In this document: positions 1-5,651 of the stretch, piece by piece | Position numbering within the stretch: the first letter of the stretch is position 1 | How the letters are laid out: every line of letters begins with the position of its first letter | Assembly: GCA_937901485.1 (NCBI GenBank) | Contig: CALGTT010000168.1 | Location: 1 to 17,687 of the forward strand | Reading direction: 5' to 3' | Length of the DNA stretch: 17,687 nucleotides | DNA from: an uncultured Ruminococcus sp. | GTDB taxonomy: Bacteria > Bacillota > Clostridia > Oscillospirales > Ruminococcaceae | Made by a program: the position numbers and the translations under genes | Notes under the pieces: generated by a model | What the model was told of the DNA's origin: nothing | Databases searched by the model: none | What the model saw: the letters and a program-made list of their open reading frames with translations, nothing else

Positions 1-172
1 GTTCCTGTTCATGTTCGATACGCTGGATGCCATTCAAAACAGAAAGCCGAAAGACCTGAAAATAGTCTTTCGGCTCGGGGATGGCGGCGAGGGCGTTCCA
101 CATGAGGAGCTGGAGTTCGAGGGGGATGGTGTCCTGCACGCCTCTTGTCAGGTATCTGGGGTTTTGAAACAT
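1..172 (-). CDS. DUF960 family protein, 3' end beyond the window
   Basis: The leftward frame starts at ATG 172-170 and stays open to base 1, giving 57 residues beginning MFQNPRYLTRG. The pattern of an early YLTRG, then IPLELQLLMW, then DYFQVFRL and a run like NGIQRIEHEQE, is what I know of DUF960, a small protein family of Firmicutes and their phages with no assigned biochemical role. A GGAGG ribosome site (183-179) lies six bases ahead of the ATG, which fixes the start. Family members are about 90-110 residues, so roughly half is missing. A perfect 11-bp inverted repeat sits inside the coding sequence. Family call fairly secure; function unknown. Confidence 0.75.
   Translation of the reverse strand, partial: MFQNPRYLTRGVQDTIPLELQLLMWNALAAIPEPKDYFQVFRLSVLNGIQRIEHEQE
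45..75. repeat. perfect 11-bp inverted repeat inside the DUF960 gene
   Basis: AGCCGAAAGAC (45-55) and its exact complement GTCTTTCGGCT (65-75) flank a nine-base loop. Both arms are coding (residues around EPKDYFQVFRL). It could fold in the mRNA, but no U-run follows on either strand, so it is not a typical terminator. Confidence 0.7.
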
Positions 173-210
173 ATGAATCCTCCATAATTTGAATTTGCTG
201 TACATGAAGA

Positions 211-231
211 AAGCCGCCAAGACGGCGGCTT
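211..231. terminator. GC-rich hairpin, possible bidirectional terminator
   Basis: AAGCCGCC (211-218) pairs perfectly with GGCGGCTT (224-231) around a five-base loop. A short T-run follows on the + strand and a T/C-rich run on the - strand. It lies between the DUF960 start and the promoter at 328. It could be a leader hairpin of the DUF960 transcript or a stop for a transcript whose gene is not visible. Confidence 0.45.
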
Positions 232-327
232 TTATCTGTATGCACTTTAATGATATACATATGGAGAAGGGGAAAAATAGGAAAACCAGATCACTTCGCA
301 ACTTCTTGCGGAATTTATCAAAAATCA

Positions 328-356
328 TTGACAAATGCAGTCTGATGATGTATACT
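328..356 (+). promoter_or_regulatory. sigma-A promoter for the XRE regulator and zinc-ribbon operon
   Basis: TTGACA (328-333), a 17-base spacer and TATACT (351-356) match the housekeeping consensus at 11 of 12 positions. Transcription should start near 363, leaving a leader of about 30 bases before the AUA start at 392. Confidence 0.85.
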
Positions 357-377
357 AATGGTAAGAACAACAGATAC

Positions 378-383
378 AGGAGG
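378..383 (+). promoter_or_regulatory. AGGAGG ribosome site that argues for an AUA start
   Basis: AGGAGG at 378-383 is eight bases ahead of ATA 392-394. The only conventional start in the frame, GTG 383-385, overlaps this site and could not be used together with it. There is no ATG in this frame before the conserved N-terminus. Confidence 0.7.
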
Positions 384-391
384 TGTCCGTC

Positions 392-604
392 ATAAAAATC
401 AGTTACAAGAAGCTATGGATACTGCTGATTGAGAAGGAAATATCACCTGCAACACTGCGAAAAGATCTGAATATTGCAACGGGAACGATGACGAAACTGC
501 GCAGAAATGAGGAAGTGGCACTGTCCGTGCTGCTGCGGATCTGCGAGTATCTGGATTGTAATATCGGGGAGATTTGTGATGCGGTGAGGGTTGATTATGA
601 ATAA
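392..604 (+). CDS. small XRE/Cro-C1-type transcription regulator (probable AUA start)
   Basis: A 70-residue protein beginning (M)KISYKKLW and consisting of one helix-turn-helix unit: helices around residues 5-15, 19-26 and 30-38, then SVLLRICEYLDCNIGEICD. This matches the short XRE regulators (HTH_26 type) common in Clostridia, which bind DNA as dimers and usually act on their own operon. The family normally begins M-x-ISYKKLW, which places the start at ATA 392, eight bases after AGGAGG; the GTG at 383 would add three residues but overlaps the ribosome site. It is followed after 15 bases by the zinc-ribbon gene, so the two are probably co-transcribed and it may regulate that operon. Fold certain; target unknown. 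Confidence 0.8.
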   Translation: MKISYKKLWILLIEKEISPATLRKDLNIATGTMTKLRRNEEVALSVLLRICEYLDCNIGEICDAVRVDYE

Positions 605-619
605 AATGGGGGTGTGAAT

Positions 620-2284
620 ATGCCATATTGCATGAACTGCGGACATCAACTGCCGGATGGGGCGAGGTTTTGTTCCGCATGTGGGACACCGGCTGGGGAG
701 ACGAGTAACAATGGGCAGCGTCAGCAGGAGTGGGCTGGACATGTTGTGATGTGCCCTATGTGTGGGAATACACTGAATTCTTTTGAGGCAAATTGTCCTG
801 CTTGTGGATGCGAATTGCGTGGAGCGAAAAGCTCTCCTGCAGTTCAAAAATTTGCAGAAGAATTGCTGAAAGCTGAAACAAATCAACAGAAGTCCGCAAT
901 CATTCGTAGTTTTCCTGTTCCAAATACCAAAGAAGACATCATGGAATTCATGATACTAGCTTCTTCAAATGTAGATGACAGTACGACAAATGACATATCT
1001 GCGGCGTGGCTATCGAAGATTGAACAGGTTTATCAGAAAGCGAAATTAATTATTACCAATGATGCTGAATTTGCACATTATCAGGGTATTTACACCGACA
1101 CGAAGAATAGAATAAAACAGCAAAGAGACAAACAACGTATGAACGATATCGGTGGTATTATTTCTGAACTAATGCCGTTTCTTCCAAATGTGATTCTGGC
1201 TTTGGGATGGCTACTTAGCGTTTTTATTTTAATTCCATTATGTGGAGTTGGACTCGATAATGTCGGAACAAATTCGTATCAAATCCTGTTGATACTGGAT
1301 TTCATAGCTGGTGCTATCTTTTTGCCAATGGCGGTAAAATGTGATTCTATTCTTCCGAAGATGATTTCTACCTTGGGATTGTTATTGAGTATGATTGTAA
1401 TGATCCCATTATGCGGAAAGAATCTTGATGCTGTAGGAAGTAATATGTATCAATTCATTCTATTCGTAGATATTGTTTGCAGCATTATTATTTTCTGCCG
1501 GATATTTAAACAGAAAAGTACGGATAAGAGCAGGAGCGGAATGAATAAGGCATCTTTTATCATTTCCCTGATTTCCATAGCACTATTAATTGTTGTTTAT
1601 GCATTTGGCAGTGTAAATGCCTCAATGATTGAATCTGAGAATAAAGCCAAGAAGAATAAGGAGGAAGATGCACGATATAGCGTTACATTTGATTGGCCTC
1701 AAAAGGGATTAAGCGAGTACCTGCCTGTTCCGGAAACAAATTTTGGCTTAATCAAAACAGATGATGAAGACAGATTTAATGTCGAACTTTATCGATTTTC
1801 TGCTGAGCAATTCGAGGCCTATGTTGATTCATGTATGAAGAAAGGCTTTACAATCAGCACTACAAAAACCGACAGCGTTTTTTATGCTTATCATGAAGAT
1901 GAACTGAAGTTGGAACTGTTTTTCATAGCCGAGGATCAAACACTTGATCTGTTTTTAGATGCTCCGTTACCAATGTCAGAAATACAATGGCCCGACAGCG
2001 GTTTAGCAAAAAAGCTGCCTGTTCCTGAGTCACTTGTCGGAAATATACGCTGGAATGATAGCGATACCTTTGGAGTCTACATCTCTAATACAACACAGGA
2101 AGATTTTACTATGTACGTTGAAGCGTGTAAAGACAAAGGCTTTACAGAAGATTATTCTCAGACGGATACCCATTATAGAGCAACAAAAAACGCTTTGTTC
2201 GGGAAAGACTATGAGGTTTCTATTGAGTTGAAGCTGTTTGATAAGATGTATATTCATTTAGAGCCTATTGAAAAAGAGGAGTAA
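620..2284 (+). CDS. double zinc-ribbon membrane protein with two tandem C-terminal repeats
   Basis: A 554-residue protein. Two zinc ribbons stand at the N-terminus (C4/C7/C18/C21 and C45/C48/C59/C62), followed by a charged helical stretch (about 75-185). Five likely membrane segments lie at about 192-212, 222-240, 249-267, 277-295 and 312-332. The C-terminus has two related domains of about 90 residues (357-448 and 455-549). Each starts with a Trp-Pro pair, then Gly-Leu, then LPVPE, and each contains an EQFEAYVDSC or EDFTMYVEAC motif followed by KGF. They resemble the DUF6591-type domain seen in other zinc-ribbon membrane proteins; that name is from memory and unsure. ATG 620 is preferred to GTG 614 because GGGGG lies seven bases before it. 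Probably an envelope protein; substrate unknown. Confidence 0.75.
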   Translation: MPYCMNCGHQLPDGARFCSACGTPAGETSNNGQRQQEWAGHVVMCPMCGNTLNSFEANCPACGCELRGAKSSPAVQKFAEELLKAETNQQKSAIIRSFPVPNTKEDIMEFMILASSNVDDSTTNDISAAWLSKIEQVYQKAKLIITNDAEFAHYQGIYTDTKNRIKQQRDKQRMNDIGGIISELMPFLPNVILALGWLLSVFILIPLCGVGLDNVGTNSYQILLILDFIAGAIFLPMAVKCDSILPKMISTLGLLLSMIVMIPLCGKNLDAVGSNMYQFILFVDIVCSIIIFCRIFKQKSTDKSRSGMNKASFIISLISIALLIVVYAFGSVNASMIESENKAKKNKEEDARYSVTFDWPQKGLSEYLPVPETNFGLIKTDDEDRFNVELYRFSAEQFEAYVDSCMKKGFTISTTKTDSVFYAYHEDELKLELFFIAEDQTLDLFLDAPLPMSEIQWPDSGLAKKLPVPESLVGNIRWNDSDTFGVYISNTTQEDFTMYVEACKDKGFTEDYSQTDTHYRATKNALFGKDYEVSIELKLFDKMYIHLEPIEKEE

Positions 2285-2594
2285 ACTGAAAGTATTATGG
2301 ATGACTTCTGCAAATTTTAGAGATCTACAACAAGTAGAGAATAGTTGCAGAGTTTAACACAGAAAACCTAATGATATAACAAACAAATCCTACAGAACAC
2401 ATATGATCGACAAACACCTTCTGGAATTGATTTTCCGGAAGGTGTTTTTGTGATGTGGTTTATATATTTTCCAAATTGTAATACAATATAATAATAGCGA
2501 CCGAAGGGAGCTCTTGTATATATAGAATATATGAAAGCTACATATTCATGATAATCTCTAAAGTCACTAAATATCACATAAGGAGGGAATCTCT
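2285..2594. other. intergenic stretch ahead of the mobilization genes
   Basis: No credible gene. It holds the terminator at 2412-2449, then very AT-rich DNA. A TATAAT at 2487-2492 has no good -35. GAATAT (2525-2530) and ATATTC (2542-2547) form a six-base inverted repeat with 11 bases between. By position, upstream of a MobC-like gene, this could be the operator or oriT, but no known nick site is recognisable. Confidence 0.4.
2412..2449 (+). terminator. Rho-independent terminator after the zinc-ribbon gene
   Basis: A 13-bp stem (2412-2424 with 2435-2447, one G-U pair), a ten-base loop, and a T-run of five bases at 2445-2449. It lies about 130 bases beyond the stop codon at 2284. Confidence 0.85.
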
Positions 2595-2888
2595 ATGCGA
2601 GATCCAAAAGAGAAGAAAGAAAAAGTTACATCAATCAGACTGAGCGAAGAGCAATATCAGCGTGTGAAGAAACAGGCTGAACAACACGGCATGACGATGA
2701 GCAATTACATCATTACGAATGCGGTGCATGGTGAGAACCTGCTCACACCGGAGCAGGTGGTGCGTTTGCAGAACATTGTCAATGAGGCGGTTGGTGTGGT
2801 GATGGAGTATGCACCGGAAGCGTTGAAAGATAAACGGATCTGGAAAATCAGAAGGGAGATGAGCAAATTATGGACATCGTTAAAGTAA
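2595..2888 (+). CDS. MobC-like ribbon-helix-helix mobilization accessory protein
   Basis: A 97-residue protein. Residues about 9-46 (KVTSIRLSEEQYQRVKKQAE, then MTMSNYIITNAV) form a ribbon-helix-helix DNA-binding unit; a helical C-terminus with LTPEQVVRLQNIVNEAV follows. Proteins of this shape (MobC type) bind oriT, help the relaxase open the DNA, and often repress their own operon. AGGAGGG (2581-2587) lies seven bases before ATG 2595. The stop overlaps the start of the relaxase-like gene by 19 bases, so the two are probably translated together. The fold is clear; the mobilization role rests on the neighbour. Confidence 0.75.
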   Translation: MRDPKEKKEKVTSIRLSEEQYQRVKKQAEQHGMTMSNYIITNAVHGENLLTPEQVVRLQNIVNEAVGVVMEYAPEALKDKRIWKIRREMSKLWTSLK

Positions 2889-3361
2889 AACGAGATATTA
2901 CCGGAGGGGATGCTTATCTGCGATTTTGCACAGCTTATGTACATGATAAGAAAGGAGAAACACCGCTGTCCCTGAGTGGGAATGGTGTGGATCCCTATTC
3001 CAAAAAGGCGATACATGATCAGATGTATGCTGTAAAAGCGTATTTTGGAAAGACGAGCGGTAACCAGATCGTGCATATTATCGTGATTTATGATCATACC
3101 CTACGGGAGCCGGCAACTGCCTGCCAATACACGGAATCACTTGCGTCCTATTTTGCGGACAGGTTCCAGACAGTGCAGTGTACGCATTATAAGGATCATG
3201 ATGGTAAGTCGTTTTACCATAGCCATATTGTGGTGAATTCTGTGAGCTTTGTGGATGGGATGATGTTCAACAGCAGTCCGCAGGAGATGCTGAAATTCTG
3301 TAATCAAGTGCGGATGGTGACGGGGCATGATGTATGGCTGAATTTTGAGAGGACAAAATAG
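2870..3361 (+). CDS. very short relaxase (Relaxase/mobilization nuclease domain)
   Basis: A 163-residue protein that covers only the catalytic N-terminal part of a MOBP-like relaxase. Seen: Tyr23 in AYVHDKKGET, where the family keeps its nicking tyrosine; H69 in IVHIIVIYD; H106; and the metal-binding H117-S-H119 followed by IVVNSVSFVDG. Relaxases cut one strand at oriT and stay linked to it through the tyrosine. Full relaxases are usually 300-500 residues or more; here the frame ends soon after the HxH block with no C-terminal domain. The start overlaps the MobC-like gene, with GGGAG about 11 bases ahead. It could be a minimal relaxase, a partner of a second protein, or a gene that lost its tail. 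No conjugation genes follow. Confidence 0.7.
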   Translation: MDIVKVKRDITGGDAYLRFCTAYVHDKKGETPLSLSGNGVDPYSKKAIHDQMYAVKAYFGKTSGNQIVHIIVIYDHTLREPATACQYTESLASYFADRFQTVQCTHYKDHDGKSFYHSHIVVNSVSFVDGMMFNSSPQEMLKFCNQVRMVTGHDVWLNFERTK

Positions 3362-3402
3362 AATAGGATTTCAGAATTGCAGATACACAAGTTGTTCTGA
3401 CA

Positions 3403-3431
3403 TTGACACCCCTTCACGATTGTGTTATAAT
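3403..3431 (+). promoter_or_regulatory. consensus sigma-A promoter with extended -10
   Basis: TTGACA (3403-3408), 17 bases, TATAAT (3426-3431), with TGT just ahead of the -10. This matches all 12 consensus positions. Start of transcription is expected near 3438, about 20 bases before the ATG at 3458. Confidence 0.9.
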
Positions 3432-3457
3432 ATAGAAAATCAAACGGATGGTGAACA

Positions 3458-3934
3458 ATGAAAAAGAAAATCCTGATTCTATCTGCAATTGCAGTTTTGC
3501 TGCTGTCGGCTATTCTTGGCTATACCCACTGGAAAAATGAATATGTAAACGGTCCTGTGGGAACACGCATCATGGAGGAGATTGACAAATCCTCTGCGGA
3601 GAACTGCACCATTGAACTAAAAACCGTTACTGATTTTGAATGGGATACGGTTGTGGTGGTTTCAGCGGATTTTCTGGCGGCTGGCTATCCGGATGAAACA
3701 GTCAGTGAAATGTTCGGTTTCCCCTATGAAATGCCGAAGGGCTTTCGGTCAAGACTGATTTTTGTCAACGATGAGAAAATCGTCCATGAGGAATCCTATG
3801 CAGCGGATATTGAGCGTTCCTCCAAATTTAATATCAGCCTCCAGCACCCCTATTATGTCATCCTTACAGCAACAGATTGTGAGGTCGTGGGCGGTGAAAC
3901 TGAAGGATATTATTCCATTCGAGTGGAGGACTGA
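3458..3934 (+). CDS. small membrane-anchored or exported protein, function unknown
   Basis: A 158-residue protein with a basic start (MKKK) and one hydrophobic segment at about 5-21, followed by an extracytoplasmic domain of about 135 residues. There is no lipobox cysteine, so it is an uncleaved anchor or an ordinary signal peptide. The domain contains IELKTVTDFEWDTVVVVSADF and ends in short beta-rich stretches. I do not recognise the family. It has its own consensus promoter and is followed by a terminator shared with the convergent dockerin gene, so it is a single-gene unit. The ribosome site is weak (GGATGGTG region, 3447-3454). It stands between mobilization genes and the secreted repeat protein, and neither context reveals its role. 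Confidence 0.7.
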   Translation: MKKKILILSAIAVLLLSAILGYTHWKNEYVNGPVGTRIMEEIDKSSAENCTIELKTVTDFEWDTVVVVSADFLAAGYPDETVSEMFGFPYEMPKGFRSRLIFVNDEKIVHEESYAADIERSSKFNISLQHPYYVILTATDCEVVGGETEGYYSIRVED

Positions 3935-3988
3935 TGTACATAGGATGGTGTTGCCTATCCTCTGAAGGTCTTTGAAAAAATGCAAAAC

Positions 3989-4012
3989 AAGGCTGTGCCT
4001 CCGCACAGCCTT
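3989..4012. terminator. bidirectional terminator between convergent genes
   Basis: AAGGCTGTGC (3989-3998) pairs perfectly with GCACAGCCTT (4003-4012) around a four-base loop. T-rich runs lie on both sides, so it can end transcription from the small exported-protein gene and from the leftward dockerin gene, whose stop codon is at 4018-4020. Confidence 0.85.
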
Positions 4013-4017
4013 AATTT

Positions 4018-5577
4018 TTACTCCGCAAGTATCAGCAACCGCTTCATCACTGCAAGATCGAACCCGTCCAGTTTGAGATCCAGATAGGCATCACCAGCCT
4101 GCGGAACGGTCAGGTATTCACTGCCGAGGATGAATTTCTGCATCATTACCACATCCGACAGAGAGAACAGCCCGTCCCCATTCACATCACCCGTATCGGG
4201 AGTTTTGTCCGCCTCCCATGTCAGAATCGGATAGTGGTTTGGCTGATAATAGAACGCCTCCCAGAGCAGTCCGGCGAAAAGCTCCTCCCTCATTTCTGCA
4301 TCAGTCTGTGCAAAATCGTCCGCTTCTCCCATGCCAAAGCAGCGGTCGGAGGTCGTGTCAAGATAATAACAGTTGACGATCTTGGCAGTATAGTCCATGT
4401 ATTGCACATCCGTACCGCCCAGAATACCGCCGGAGCTGAAATTTTCAATCGGTCCGTTGCTGTACAGACTGCCCGAGTTGTAGCAGTTGCGGATGCTGCC
4501 TTGCTGTTCCTCATTCTTGGCAAGACAATCACCAGCAATGCCGCCGCTCATGGCAAAATAAGCTGGTCCATCTGTGATAGAAGTTGTGTCTTCAGACAGC
4601 GTGGATGCGGAGATATTTCCTGTATTATAGGCGTTTTCGATGTTGACACAGTGCCACATCCCACCGCTGATACCGCCTGCTAATCCATTGTAATACGCTT
4701 TGGCAGACACTTCTCCGGAATTGCAGCAGCCGTTCACGGAGGCATCCTCCGCATAGCCGCAGATACCGCCTGCATAGCAGAATACCCGAATGAAGTCAAA
4801 TTCTTCCGCCACATAGGAGGCGAAAATAGTCCCTCGATTGGAACAATTGGTGATGCTGGAATCCGCATTGTTTCTTCCGCAGATACCGCCGGCATATGCA
4901 GAATTGCTCATGCCTCCGCCGCTTGCCGCAAGAGAAATAACTGTACCATCAAAATGACAATCTGTAATCGAACCACCCTGGCTCATGCCGCAGATGCCGC
5001 CAGCATAGGGAATGGAAATTTCAAAATACATGGTATTTTCCGGTACGATCTGTTCGTTTTCAAGATGCACATAGGCATACCGGCAGTCAATTCCCGAAAT
5101 TTCAGCATTTTCAGAGATCGTTCCAAATACGCCGCCGCAGAAAATGCGGAAATTGTGGTCATTCATCTGTGTGGTTTTCTGATACATTCCGCAGATGGTA
5201 TTACCTTGTCCGTAGAAAATACCGTCAAATGGAGCGTTTTTGTCCGTTCCAATGGATTTCCAGTTGTTTGCAGGCGGCTCTGTGTCCCAGTTTTCGTAGT
5301 TTCCGATGGCATTGAGGAGCAGGTCGCGCTCCAGATAAAAGCTTTTCCCCGTCATCGGATCACCGGCATTGACAAGCTCCGCAAGTCCTGCAAGTGCCTC
5401 GGCGGTATCAATAGAAAAGCTGTCCGATTCGCTGTCATACCAGCTCGTGTCGGCAGTGCCGTCCCAGCTGTCCGCCTTTTTGGGGATGGTCACAGCGGAT
5501 GCCGGCATGGGCATTGCCGTTAAAGCAAGCAGTCCGACGGTCATGGAAGTGATGGTGTTCTTGAGATATTTGTTCAT
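4018..5577 (-). CDS. secreted GLUG-like repeat protein with C-terminal type I dockerin
   Basis: A 519-residue protein. It has a signal peptide with likely cleavage after A26-S-A28. A region of at least six repeats follows, each with a (Y)AGGICG or SGGI.G motif and then N-C-x-N-x-G, as in GLUG-type beta-helix proteins. From residue 461 there is a dockerin: first calcium loop DVNGDGLFSLSDVV with helix, second loop DAYLDLKLDGFDLAVMKR. Dockerins plug into cohesins on scaffoldin proteins at the cell surface; this is a hallmark of Ruminococcus cellulosomes and amylosomes. No glycoside hydrolase domain is visible, so the role may be adhesion or substrate binding. The second loop departs from the usual D-x-N-x-D-G pattern. 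The start is supported by an AAAGGA site and the promoter at 5613-5641. Confidence 0.85.
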   Translation of the reverse strand: MNKYLKNTITSMTVGLLALTAMPMPASAVTIPKKADSWDGTADTSWYDSESDSFSIDTAEALAGLAELVNAGDPMTGKSFYLERDLLLNAIGNYENWDTEPPANNWKSIGTDKNAPFDGIFYGQGNTICGMYQKTTQMNDHNFRIFCGGVFGTISENAEISGIDCRYAYVHLENEQIVPENTMYFEISIPYAGGICGMSQGGSITDCHFDGTVISLAASGGGMSNSAYAGGICGRNNADSSITNCSNRGTIFASYVAEEFDFIRVFCYAGGICGYAEDASVNGCCNSGEVSAKAYYNGLAGGISGGMWHCVNIENAYNTGNISASTLSEDTTSITDGPAYFAMSGGIAGDCLAKNEEQQGSIRNCYNSGSLYSNGPIENFSSGGILGGTDVQYMDYTAKIVNCYYLDTTSDRCFGMGEADDFAQTDAEMREELFAGLLWEAFYYQPNHYPILTWEADKTPDTGDVNGDGLFSLSDVVMMQKFILGSEYLTVPQAGDAYLDLKLDGFDLAVMKRLLILAE

Positions 5578-5612
5578 GATATCATCCTTTCTATCACATT
5601 TTTTATATTTTT

Positions 5613-5641
5613 ATTATAGCACATTTGCAGGGAATTTGCAA
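5613..5641 (-). promoter_or_regulatory. leftward promoter of the dockerin gene
   Basis: On the - strand TTGCAA (5641-5636), 17 bases, TATAAT (5618-5613). The start of transcription falls about 30 bases before the ATG. It lies directly after the end of the NACHT gene (stop at 5652), so the dockerin gene can be expressed independently. Confidence 0.8.
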
Positions 5642-5651
5642 CCGGATGCGG

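Noticed and set aside
9..260. An 83-codon leftward frame near the left edge
   Set aside because: It overlaps the DUF960 gene in another frame; the GGAGG site and family match favour DUF960.
383..391. GTG at 383 as the start of the XRE regulator
   Set aside because: It overlaps the AGGAGG ribosome site; ATA 392 has proper spacing and fits the family's N-terminus.
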